Part shown: positions 1 through 9,684 of the stretch, piece after piece
Layout of the letters: the number at the start of each line of letters is the position of its first letter
Numbering within the stretch: the first letter of the stretch is position 1
NCBI GenBank assembly: GCA_033065855.1
Contig: JAVXUO010002092.1
Location: forward strand, 62,001 to 126,000
Length of the DNA stretch: 64,000 nucleotides
Source of the DNA: Escallonia rubra
Lineage: Eukaryota > Streptophyta > Magnoliopsida > Escalloniales > Escalloniaceae
Direction: 5' to 3'
The notes under the pieces: model-generated
Databases searched by the model: none
The model's input: only the letters and a program-made list of their open reading frames with translations
What the model was told of the DNA's origin: nothing
Program-made: the position numbers and the translations under genes

Positions 1-618
1 CTTGTAATCTTCCATTATCTTGTAGTACAAGGTTTATGCATGTGAAGGAGTTCAAAGAGATTTCAATATTCAGCGACAATTATTTGCATTGAAATACAAA
101 TTGCAACAATGGACTAAAAGCTATAGGTAAATTCTGGAAAGTCGAATTCCAACGAGAGGAATGCAAATTCTGGACCGTAAACAAAAACGTTAATCACTGC
201 TTATACCAATCTCATTTCTCCGTATAGTTGCTTGGGAATCTCCCAAATCCAAATGCTTCAATCTTGTAGCTACTTCATTAACAGCTGAATTCAGTGCAAC
301 CTGAAAATAAAACACTGACGGATGATATTTACGCAAGAACCAAGATTGGGAAGTGAAAAAACACCAGATTCAATGCACCAACAGATGACGTGAATTGCCA
401 GGACTGCACATCAGGGAACTACATCGATTGGGACAAAGTTCCACCTAGCAACGAGGGAGGCGGAAATAGCGTAGCAAAATTTCTAAGTTCCACCTCGTAA
501 CGAGGCGGAAAGAGCCTAGCATAATTTTACTAAAAAAGATGAAGTTAGTATTGAAAGAGGCAGAAAGTAACAGATACATATTTAAACAGAAGATCGGCTA
601 GTACCTGCAATGCAATAT
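1..618. other. 3' flank of the F-box gene; short tandem duplication
   Basis: No gene seen. A degenerate direct repeat of about 45 bp lies at about 436-482 and 486-529; both copies contain AGTTCCACCT and a GGCGGAAA core. The rest is AT-rich and presumably includes the 3' UTR of the minus-strand F-box gene. Confidence 0.5.
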
Positions 619-2148
619 TCATGGACTTGGTCTGATCCATAGAGGCGTGTAGTGATACCGATGATAGTTACTTGGCAAAAAAGATGGTTCATTTTGGCTG
701 AAGTTCTCAACCCTGGATCCATCCAATTTTAGTGCTCCCCAGTCACCATACCTGAACAGGTCCTTGTTAGGACTCACATGAACGGGTTGGTCTTGATCTG
801 CATAGTAAATGCAATTCTCCAAAAAGTTGAGGGAATCGGAAACAGAAATAGACTGCGAGTGGTTTTGGCCAAGAAAGAGTGCCTGATCACCTAAACTTTC
901 CACTCTTACCCATTTGGGGAGTTGGTCACTTCTCGACTCATGATCAGCTATCATCCTGAATACTATGAACCTGTTGGTCCTGAACCCCATTGGATAAATT
1001 TCACTGATAAGCCTGACGACCATTAAGAGTTCTCCCCGTGATTCTACCAAATGTACAAAGTATATGCTATTGTTCAGTTTCAGCTTGAAAGGCTGTGTTT
1101 GCACTCTCCTCCATGATATACGATCACCAATAATGTCACACACGTAGAGTTCCCCCTCTCCGGCTATGGCATAGATGTTCCCCTTGTGGAATATAATGTC
1201 ACAAACACCAGTGAGACACCATCCGTCTATGATTCCCAGTCTTTGCTCATTATCATTAACCGGTTCTTCTTCTCCTACCATCACCACTTCGCCTTCTTCT
1301 CTTTCTTCTTCTCCTCCTCCTCCTTCTTCTTCGCCTTCGTTGTCCTCATCATCCGTCGACTCGTCCTCATCATCTGTCGACTCGTCCTCATCATCTTCTG
1401 ATACGCTATCATCGTCATCGCTCTGATCACCATCCTCAACACCATTGTTGGCATCATCACCTTCTCCACCAACAAATTCATTGTCATTGATACCGTCATC
1501 TTCACCATGTCCACCATGATTTTGACCCCATATAATACCGTGATCAACAAGTGCTTCCGTCCACGTCCAGTCCTGATCTCCAGGTCGACAGATGCCTATA
1601 TGGGATCTAGAAAGACTCTCGTAAATCGCCGCAATCAGACAATTAGAACCTTGATGATCAGCTATACCATCGTCCGAAGATAGGATAGCCTTGCTAATAT
1701 AGTACGGATGCAAATGTGGCCTTTCATCGTCACGGTCGTCTAATATAGGGCGGTGGGGGGGCAGTGAAACCCGGGCACCGGAAAAAGGGTTGAACATGAA
1801 ATCTCCTCCTCCATTCTTAGTCTTACGAGCCATTATAAACCACCCATGAGAGGCTCCGCTGCACCAACTTTTAAGCACCTCGGTTGGCAGCGGATGTTGT
1901 AAGATTCTTTGGTGCTCGTGACAGTAGAAGACGCGGGTCTCCATCGATTTGCACTTGGGAAGCATTAGCCATGGAAATCTACAGCAACGAGGCTTTGCAA
2001 GCTTCGACGTGGATGCGCGCCTCCATGGGCTGCAGACCAAGCCAAACACACGATGATCCGCTAGACATACCCTTGATGCTATACACTCCAAAATCTCTTG
2101 CAGAAGCTCCGCCCAATCTCTCTCTTGTTTGCTACCTGCAGCCTCCAT
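619..2148 (-). CDS. F-box protein with DUF295/KIB-type beta-propeller-like C-terminus
   Basis: Single-exon gene, 509 aa. Residues about 10-50 (DWAELLQEILECIASRV, then a VCSPWRR segment) look like a plant F-box, which binds the SKP1 adaptor of SCF ubiquitin ligases. The following region with MFNPFSGARVSLPP resembles the propeller-like DUF295 part of F-box/kelch-type plant proteins, where substrates are thought to bind. Residues about 203-293 are an unusual low-complexity insert rich in Asp, Glu, Ser and Gly, including two back-to-back DEDESTD units. The frame stays open upstream to 2196, but that codon is GTG. The ATG at 2146-2148 has G at -3 and +4 and lies about 55 bp below the probable transcription start, so I chose it. 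No intron is needed. Related genes form large, fast-evolving families, so the target is unknown. A slightly decayed copy is possible, but the frame is intact. Confidence 0.78.
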   Translation of the reverse strand: MEAAGSKQERDWAELLQEILECIASRVCLADHRVFGLVCSPWRRASTSKLAKPRCCRFPWLMLPKCKSMETRVFYCHEHQRILQHPLPTEVLKSWCSGASHGWFIMARKTKNGGGDFMFNPFSGARVSLPPHRPILDDRDDERPHLHPYYISKAILSSDDGIADHQGSNCLIAAIYESLSRSHIGICRPGDQDWTWTEALVDHGIIWGQNHGGHGEDDGINDNEFVGGEGDDANNGVEDGDQSDDDDSVSEDDEDESTDDEDESTDDEDNEGEEEGGGGEEEREEGEVVMVGEEEPVNDNEQRLGIIDGWCLTGVCDIIFHKGNIYAIAGEGELYVCDIIGDRISWRRVQTQPFKLKLNNSIYFVHLVESRGELLMVVRLISEIYPMGFRTNRFIVFRMIADHESRSDQLPKWVRVESLGDQALFLGQNHSQSISVSDSLNFLENCIYYADQDQPVHVSPNKDLFRYGDWGALKLDGSRVENFSQNEPSFLPSNYHRYHYTPLWIRPSP

Positions 2149-2232
2149 CACACCCTTATGGCCGGAAAGCTGGGACAACTCTTTTTGGGTTAACACAATA
2201 CTTCTCTCTGGAACGACGCACGGCAGCGCAAG

Positions 2233-2245
2233 TTATATATATAGG
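2233..2245 (-). promoter_or_regulatory. TATA box of the F-box gene
   Basis: The minus strand reads CCTATATATATAA here, about 85-95 bp upstream of the ATG at 2148. Transcription would start near 2205, which leaves the GTG at 2196 almost at the cap site and favours 2148 as the start codon. Confidence 0.6.
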
Positions 2246-2249
2246 ATGA

Positions 2250-2640
2250 CATGACGGTAAGTGTAATCCTAACAGTAACTGGAATCCTCATGAGTGTGAT
2301 TTCCGAAAGGTAATAGAAACAACAAGGTCATCCTAACAGTAATCGGAGACCTTATTCCGAGTGAAAATATGCATATAAATTATACGTATTATTTTTTTCT
2401 TTGAATTTTCGGGAAAAAAAAGTTATCAATCATCTGTACGTACAATTGAGAGCTGCACTGGGCGGTGTCAGTGAACCCTGTGTTCTTCGTATCCTAACAG
2501 TAATATGAAGAAGACATACTATTCTTAGATGGGAAGCTTCACAGCGTCATGGAAGACCAAGAAATTATACTATTAGTGAATTCTAATTAAGACAGTCTTC
2601 TTAGAACATGCTGTCAAAATTTTTAGTTTTTGTATCATAT
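2250..2640. other. intergenic, no gene seen
   Basis: Region upstream of the F-box gene. The phrase CCTAACAGTAA recurs at about 2266, 2333 and 2491 in otherwise unremarkable AT-rich sequence. Confidence 0.4.
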
Positions 2641-2937
2641 TTCCATCCATGTTCAGTTGAGTTTTTTCAAGTGACGGTGGAGGATTCCTCCTGCCGAGGA
2701 TGCTCATTCTCGTACAAAAGAGACCAAAAATGTGCATTCTATGAGCAGTGACATCCATAACTAACAAATAATCGCACACTGGGCCTGCAAGAATAACAAT
2801 AAGAGGAAGAACAGAAGGAAAGGAAGTTCCATAAGCCTAACAGATCGAAGGAACAGAAACACTGGAAGAGGCAACAAAATCACAATCTCGATTTCTTTAT
2901 CAAATCCTAAGGAAAATCCCAATATCAAATCTTCAAG

Positions 2938-3293
2938 CTACTCATCAACAGCGAGGAACCTCGATCAGTCACCTGTTCACCATTATAAGTATCAATGTGG
3001 AAGCCAGACTTTCGATGTACAATGATCTCTGCCCGACCGCCATTAATAGTTGGAAACGTGGGTGAACCACAAGTCATGGCTTCAACCACCGTCAAGCCAA
3101 ATGCCTCGTAAAACGCAGGTTGGACAAATGCTCCCATGGTGTCGGCAATGTAGCGTCGTATAAGAGGAGATTGTCAAAAGCTATAATTTACCTTGAGAAG
3201 AATGGCGTTGCCTCAGTAGCATCCATCGGTCGCCAGAACCGAATCCAAGCGCTCACAAACGTTGTTAACAAGGGCAACAACAAGATCGGCCAT
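2938..3293 (-). pseudogene. Sucrose synthase pseudogene, internally deleted
   Basis: Left-hand relative of the intact sucrose synthase at 9685-13144. From high to low coordinate it keeps exon 1 (3192-3293, beginning MADL, with a splice donor and a little intron 1). It then jumps at about 3165-3180 into the middle of the exon 10 equivalent (about 2965-3160, containing [15 protein letters not shown]). It jumps again at about 2960 into the last-exon tail, ending at 2938 with a GATGAGTAG stop like the intact gene. Everything between is missing, roughly 2 kb of coding sequence. Exon 1 also has an in-frame TGA after about 26 codons. The catalytic segment carries substitutions at conserved sites, for example Pro and Arg in the TINGG..AE region. 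The leader splice donor GTGAGT has become GTGGGT, and a transposon splits the leader from its promoter. It cannot make an active enzyme. Confidence 0.88.
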
Positions 3294-4237
3294 TGAAGTC
3301 GTTTGTTTGAAATGTCTTTAACTGCAAAAACGAAGTGTTAGAAGTTAGAACAACAGATCTCTGGTTCCTCAAAACTGACCAAATCCTGTCTTTTAGAACT
3401 TAGAATTTAGGTATGAACAGAAGATGTAAATCACCTAGTTCTCTTAAAAACAAGAGAACATGGATCAAAGTAAAACCCTAGGAGAACTAACCAACTAATA
3501 AATATCAACAAAAGCAGAGGAAAATTTATTGCATGAATCCCGAAAACTCCAAAGCGTAATACGAAGAAATTACGATCTAATGCATGTTCCCCTGGTCTTA
3601 ACGGAGTACTTAACACAATCAATAAAACCTCAAAATTATTTTCATGTACGCGCTTGTTGTTTTGAGGAAAAAACAACAACACGTACATGAAAAGAAAAAA
3701 AGAAAGTAGAATTATGAAATTAGTGTATTCTAAGAGAAAGTCCTGTCTTAAGACAAAGTCCTAAGACAATGATCAGAGGTGACTACAGAACAAACACAAG
3801 ATCTAAGTTTGTCTCTGTGTATCTCTTTATTTTTTTCATAAAAACAACAGAGCTAGCAAAGAAATTAAAGATGAAACGAGACCGAGAATTCACTGAATGC
3901 AAAAAAAAAAAAAAGCCCAGAAAGAACAATCAACCAAAGAGCATGAAAGCAGACAGAAATAGGGCAGAGTTTCAAGCACCCACGAGAGAAAGAGAGTGGC
4001 GTGATGGTTTGAGGGATTAATTTTACGCTACACCCCATACTTAGGGGTCAGTTGCACCCAGCACCTAAGTGTTTTAAAATTGGCACTTAACGCCAAAAAT
4101 TCAAAAAACTTGACTTCCATCACCAAATGACGGTCAAAATGCTTGTTGACCAGACGTCTGTTAGCTTTTCAGGAAAAAAATGGTCTTATTGCCCCTTAAA
4201 GCATACATGTCTTATTGCCCCTTAAAGCATACATGTC

Positions 4238-4892
4238 TTATTGCCCCTTAAAACTTGTTGACATTCATGTTAACCCATCACCATGTCCTTGCCACCCGAC
4301 TTTCCAGATTACAATGGTCATTCACGCTAATTTTGATCCCTCTCGCCTTAGAGTTGGGATAGGTCTTTCCTGCTATAACAAAAACATTCGGTGTGGATCG
4401 GCTTCATTCTCTGCTGTGTCGTCGGATCTTTATACCGATCTCTCACTTTGCATTTTACATACATCTGCTTGGGCTTTGAAACAACATTTCTTCCATATAC
4501 ATGTCCTAACATTGTCTTCTTTTTTGCTGAACCAGTTGTCGGACTCTGAGCATATCTATGATACGGTGGCACCTATTATCTATGACTTTTGCCATATCGT
4601 TAAGAATTTCCATCACTATAGTATTGCCAGGGCGACCCCTCAACAAATGAAGGAAGCCAAAGATCTAGCCCTTTTTGCTTGCCAGGCCCATTCGACGGTC
4701 TTCCAGGACTGGGTTCTTAGCTCCTTACGGCGATGAGCCCTGGCGGTGATGGATGGTATAGATAATTATGGTGTCTACCGCTTTTGTATTTACTTTGTTT
4801 CTATGTGTTGTATGGCCCTAAGGCCGTTCTTTTGTGCTCTCGAACTTTGGAACCTTTTCATATCAATGCAATTCTCTTATTAGCAAAAAAAA
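4238..4892 (+). mobile_element. 5'-truncated L1-type LINE with RNase H-like tail
   Basis: Ends in a poly(A) run at about 4884-4895. It is flanked by AAAGCATACATGTC at 4224-4237 and 4893-4906, a target duplication inside the left MULE arm; the right MULE arm shows the uninterrupted sequence. A frame from about 4314 to 4736 reads like the C-terminal RNase H-like domain of plant LINE ORF2, with a QLSDSEHIYD segment, SIARATPQQM and KDLALFACQA. The 5' side has a roughly 26-bp tandem duplication of target sequence (about 4185-4237), probably from imperfect integration. Similarity to RNase H is by eye. Confidence 0.68.
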
Positions 4893-5151
4893 AAAGCATA
4901 CATGTCATCTCAGTCAGCTCATGGCCCAATTGGCTCTCCACGTCATTTCTCTCCAACAGCAGAAGAAGAAATGAAGCAGAAGAGAAAAGAAAGGGGGCAA
5001 CGGCACCAACAAACAGCCGCTAACAGTGAAGTCAATGGGTCGTTGTCTACGCGTGCTTAGGTGTGTTTGGCGAGGACAAAATCAGCCACCGACGATGGGG
5101 GCGGCAACAGCCAATCGACCACCAAGGACGGTGTCGTGCTGCCGTGCCACT

Positions 5152-6179
5152 CACTACAAGAAAATGACCTTTTAGGGACGGATTTTTAGGGACGGAACTA
5201 AATCCGTCGCTAAAAGTGTCTTTTAGCGACGGATGTTCCGTCTCTAAAAGTCCGTTGCTAAAGACGGCCTTTTAGGGTTTACCCGGTTATTTGTCTATAT
5301 ATATATGTGAATTTTAGGGTTACATTTCTCTTCTTTTCACCTGCCCTCTTAACTCTCCCTAATAGTCACACACAGATCCCTCTCTCAAATCTCACAGCCA
5401 GGTTTCTTCTCTCAAATCTCTCTCTTTCTCACAGATCTACCAAAATCAGTAAGCCACGACTCACGACCACCCTACTCAACCCACATCTCCGCGGTGGCTA
5501 GTCACTCTCGATCTACTGCATCTACGCCGCCGCCGGTTGGTCTCTCTCACGTCGTCGTCATGTCACCATCGTCGCCGGTCGCCACCGATCTGTCACCACT
5601 GTGCCCCGACGCCACCGATCTGTCACCACCGTTCCCCGACGCCACCGATCTGTCACCACCGTTCCCCGACGCCACCGATCTGTCACCACCGTTCCCCGAC
5701 GCCACCGATCTGTCACCACCTTGCCCCGACGCCACCGATCTGTCACCACGGTGCCCCGACGCCACCGATCTGTCACCACCGTGCCCCGACGCCACCGATC
5801 TGTCACCACCGTGGCCCCAACGCCATCGATCGGTCCCCACTGTCGCCGACCATCGCTTTTTTGGGTGTTGGGTAGACTGAAGAGTTTCAGTCAATGGATG
5901 TTGTTGATGTGTAGATTGATTAATTCCGTCACTAAAAATAATTCCATCGATCGTAAAAAAAAATACCCGGAAAATTCCGTCACTAAAAATAATTAATTTC
6001 GTCGTTAATATTAATTTTTTACCGACGGATTACGAAATTCCGTCGCTAATCTTTTAGTAACGGGGTTTTCACCCACGGATTTTTAGCGACGGACAGTCCG
6101 TCGCTAAAAGGTTTTTCGACGGAATATTCACTTTTAACGACGGAAATTTCCGTCGCTAAAAGTCTATTTTCTTGTAGTG
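5152..6179. mobile_element. Non-autonomous CACTA (En/Spm) element
   Basis: Begins CACTACAAGAAAA at 5152 and ends TTTTCTTGTAGTG at 6179, the hallmark CACTA termini. It is flanked by a 3-bp target duplication ACT (5149-5151 and 6180-6182). Both subterminal regions carry repeated TTTTAGCGACGGA / TCCGTCGCTAAAA units, the usual transposase-binding arrays of this superfamily. There is no transposase. The interior has a TATATATATA stretch near 5297 followed by a CT-rich leader and a 30-bp minisatellite. Confidence 0.93.
5581..5820. repeat. 30-bp minisatellite, eight perfect-length copies
   Basis: Eight head-to-tail units of exactly 30 bp, each starting GCCACCGATCTGTCACCAC, plus a degenerate ninth at about 5821-5850. 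Substitutions are confined mostly to two or three positions near the end of the unit. Because 30 is divisible by three, several frames on both strands stay open, so the long frames here are a repeat artefact unless expression is shown. One frame (from 5494) would give a DATDLSPPFP-type decapeptide repeat. Confidence 0.95.
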
Positions 6180-6989
6180 ACTGTGCTGTCGATGCCGCTG
6201 CCAGATTTTGTGACCACCAAATTTACCGCTGTGCCACCGGAGCAACCACCAACCCTTTACTCCCTCCGTCGCCAGATCTGTGGACCACCGGCCATCCGCT
6301 GATTAACCAACCACTGGGTCTTTCTTCTTCTCTTCACCGGTCAACCACTTCTACACTGCCTTGCCGCTACCAGATCGACGATCCAAGATCTACCGCCTTT
6401 CAACTGCCGGTGCCGAAAGATCAACGCCTGCAAAAAAAAAAAAGTCTTCGTCCGGTGATTAATCAATGACGGCGACCGTGGTGGGTCAACGACCTGCACA
6501 TGATGACATCTAATTCCGAGAAGAGCACTGCACCACTTTAAGAAACACCTCCTTGTCTAATGAACACCATCTTGATTGCGTAGCTGTGGAGATAACAGTC
6601 GGATGCATGGCTATCGGCGGTGAAAGGGGTGACCAGTCTTGATATTTGTTTGTGAGCGCACACGATGATGTCGGGATGCACATGGCTAACGATGGAGACG
6701 TCATTGGGCTCAATCGGCCTTAAAGTGGCGCTGACATAGTCGCCGGAGGCGAGATCGAGATATTGTGTAGCTGACTGGGATGACATGTATGCTTTAGGGG
6801 GCAATAAGACCATTTTGCCCCTGAAAAACTAACAGACGTCTGATCAACATGCATTTTGATAGTCATTTGGTGATGAATGTTAAGTTTTTTTAATTTTTGG
6901 TGTTGGGTGCCAATTTTAAAACACTGGGCTGCTGGGTGCAACTGACCGCTAAATATGGGATATAGCATAAAATTAATCCGGGTTTAGGG

Positions 6990-7550
6990 GGGTATTTATG
7001 GAGGAGGCAGCCGAGTTCTTCTCTGAAAAATCCTAAAAACATGCAACTAAAATGGAAAGTATTTCACCCACTTGAATCTGCACTCTTTGATCAGTTTATC
7101 CAATTAATGCTCTCATAATTTCTGGATAAAATTTAATTTGCTCCTGACAAAGATTTAACTTGACAGCCAAGAAAAGCTCTTAAATTTCGTTTTCCTGTCA
7201 TTAAAAAAAAAATCACCGCAGTATTTCTACATGGTTTCAAATTTTCAAGTCAAAAAATTAGGATCTCAGAAATTAATTCCATGAAAATCATCTTCTTGCT
7301 TGAAAAGCTACTGAAATCAGAAAGACCAAAAAACATAACTAGAAATCGGAGAGGCACGTTGTATGAAAGTAGAAAGGATCAAGCATTGTAATGACAGGGG
7401 TTGGGGATGTAAGAAAACTAATAGGAGCAAAACATAATATATTTTCGTTGTCATCTTCAATTTTGTCAAAGAATTCTTGGGTAGAGGTAAAAGAAGGCTA
7501 TCTTTCACCAAATTTGGACGCTACGGCCGGAACACAGTTATGAATAAAGA
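6990..7550 (-). other. Promoter-side remnant of the duplicated sucrose synthase
   Basis: Continues the left duplicate beyond the MULE: about 6995-7200 matches 14290-14500 upstream of the intact gene. No gene seen. The TATA equivalent of the intact copy reads GTATTTATGG here on the plus strand, so it is degraded. Confidence 0.6.
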
Positions 7551-7912
7551 GTCTGTTTGAGACGGATACTGATGGTCAAATTTGATTTATTTAGATTAAA
7601 TCATGTTCATAGGTGTTTGATGATTAAATCAATTTTTAAAAACTAAAAAACTGATCTAATCATAATTAAAAAATGAAGATTATGAATTAAACACTTTTCC
7701 ATAATCAAGTTCAACCAAGTACAAGAATATTTCTACTAATTACAACAAAATTTAGCATTTTTTATTCAAACACTAATCTTTTTTGTCATTCCCACATTGA
7801 AAGTACTTTAATATTTTCTATTCAAACATCATCTATTGCATAAAGCTAATTTTGCCAAAAAGTAGCTTAAAGTTAATTTTGAAAGTTGATTAAGATGTAA
7901 TCTGGGATAGTT

Positions 7913-8275
7913 GTGTTTGAGATTGATTTTATAATGGCCTTTCGAAGTAAATCAGCTTTTAAGTGTTTGACAAAAAAATATAAACTGATTAAATTCAGAA
8001 TCCTTGTTTTTTGGGATTCTGATTTAATCAATTTTGGAGACTCAAAAGGACCAAAAAAATAACGAAAATATCATCACATATACATAGATAACCCCCTTTA
8101 AGTTTGACTACACTATATGGTAATTTTGACATACTAAACCTACTTTCATCCCTTTTATCCAAAAAAGTTTCAACAACTTTTAATTTATTATGCTTAAAAT
8201 AGATTAAGATGATTTTAGATATTGATTCTGATTTAATTCAAATCCAATTCTGATAGTCAATCACAAATGACCACT
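7913..8275. mobile_element. AT-rich MITE, copy 1
   Basis: Starts near GTTTGAGATTGATTTTATAA and aligns along its length with 29694-30094. Shared internal landmarks are a TTGACAAAAAAA stretch, an ATATCATCACATATA segment and a CAACAACTTTT stretch. The ends are roughly inverted. An apparently related copy occupies about 7553-7910. There is no coding capacity and the superfamily is undetermined. Confidence 0.55.
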
Positions 8276-8279
8276 TAAG

Positions 8280-9440
8280 CAACATATAGAGAACATTCAC
8301 TTTTGAGAAGCAATACCAACCAAGCTCCTAAGGATATGCTAAGAAAAATGAACATATATGAACGAGTCTCTCAACCTTCAGATTTTATGTTTCTCAATAT
8401 TGACCGTAATATCGTTGTGAGGTAGCCACAATTTTTTTATTTATGAATAGACTGATCTACCCCTCTCCGTCAGTCACTTCTCTCTCAAATAGTTCTCTTC
8501 ATGGGCTATGGTTACATACCACCGATGGCTAGTCAGACACCATCGCCACATACCACTGACAAATGGTTTTAATGCTGGCACAAAAGCGAAGGAAGATGAT
8601 GGGAAGGTGTGACGCCCAACAATGTCGATTTTCCTGTTGATGGTGGTGATGTTATCGCGCAAGAGAGAGAGAGAGAGAATGCACGACAAGCTTATTGCGT
8701 CGCTAACCATTTTATCGTTTATCGAATTAATATTGTTCTCATAACATCTTGATTAGATTTATGCAAACGAGCTTAAATCTAATTAATATTGTTCTCATAA
8801 TACCTTGACTAGATACCCATTTGGTCAGTTTATCTAATTCGTGCTCTCATAATACCTTGACTAGATATAGTTTTACTTCTATTGTCTAGCGAAAAAGTTT
8901 TTGATTCCCTTTTCTCGCCACAAAAAGAAAAGTCTAGCGAAAGATTTCCATTTTAAAGACAAAAATCTAAGGTCTCAGATTAATACAAAGTTAAAATGGA
9001 AATAATTTTCCTGCATAAAAAGCTATTGAAATTCAATCGAGGTTATTTCTAACCCAACCTGAACCTTTTTGGCCGGAACATGGCAATGGTCTAACGCATG
9101 GCCAAGGACATCTGGTTTGCTCTCAAATTTTAAGTTGCTCAATATTGACCAGTTGGATAAACATAGTCGACGAGGTGCCAGTTCCCTATTGGACTTCACC
9201 TTTATCGCTAGATGACTCAGAAAAGGCTATTACATATGTTGTTTGAGTTCCGCTTTTATTATTTGAACTTCAACTTTCAACTTTGTCGCTAGATGACCCA
9301 CAAGCGTCGCTAAACTATATCGCTAAAACCAGAAGTAATGTGTTTGTTTGTGATGGGAAGGAAGAGTATATATACGACTTCATAACCATTATTTCGCCGA
9401 CAATATGGATGGTATGGTGATTGGTCACACTTGTACCTTC
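8280..9440. other. Intergenic, with sucrose synthase upstream-like sequence
   Basis: No gene seen. About 8780-9000 again resembles the upstream segment of the intact gene (TCAGTTTATC..AATT, then CTCATAAT and TTCTCGCCA-like phrases), and about 9340-9440 matches 14850-14960. A CTCAATATTGACC phrase occurs at about 8393 and 9133. The left duplicate therefore seems to contain a further degenerate sub-repeat of promoter-distal sequence. Confidence 0.45.
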
Positions 9441-9684
9441 TTCTTTGCTTTTCGTAAATAAAAATTCATGATCAAACTGTGCAGTCTATGAGCAGTGACA
9501 TCCATAACTAACAAGAACGTGGAGTTCCATTGATCAACTGAATTCTCGCAAATTGCAGAATGCAAAATGGAAACAGAAGCATAACGAAAAGAGAAGAACA
9601 GAAATACTGGAAAAGGGAACAAAAATCATGGTCTCAATCGTTTATTTTAATTCCTGAGGAAACTCCAAGCTTGTAATCCTTCAG

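Larger units (their letters stand above)
4014..6979. mobile_element. Mutator-like element (MULE) with long terminal inverted repeats
   Basis: The ends are inverted copies about 200 bp long. The left arm runs from 4014 (GGATTAATTTTACGCTA) to the LINE insertion at about 4237 and resumes at 4907-4921. The right arm is about 6768-6979; its reverse complement starts GGATTAATTTTATGCTA. Arm length is typical of MULEs. The best candidate target duplication is an imperfect 9-mer, GGTTTGAGG at 4006-4014 against GGTTTAGGG at 6981-6989. The flanks join up with the leader/promoter region of the intact sucrose synthase copy at about 14280-14300, which confirms an insertion. The interior holds a LINE, a CACTA element and unplaced GC-rich sequence, possibly captured, but no transposase. 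It is therefore non-autonomous. Confidence 0.75.

Noticed and set aside
2149-2196. Upstream extension of the F-box protein to codon 2194-2196
   Set aside because: The first codon is GTG, not ATG, and it lies almost at the predicted transcription start. The ATG at 2148 has good context.
5581-5820. CRISPR-like regular repeat
   Set aside because: Units are directly adjacent with no spacers, and the host is a plant; it is a minisatellite.
5494-5996. Several overlapping open frames of 83-131 codons on both strands
   Set aside because: They arise because the 30-bp minisatellite is a multiple of three. No domain, no exon context, and they lie inside a CACTA element.
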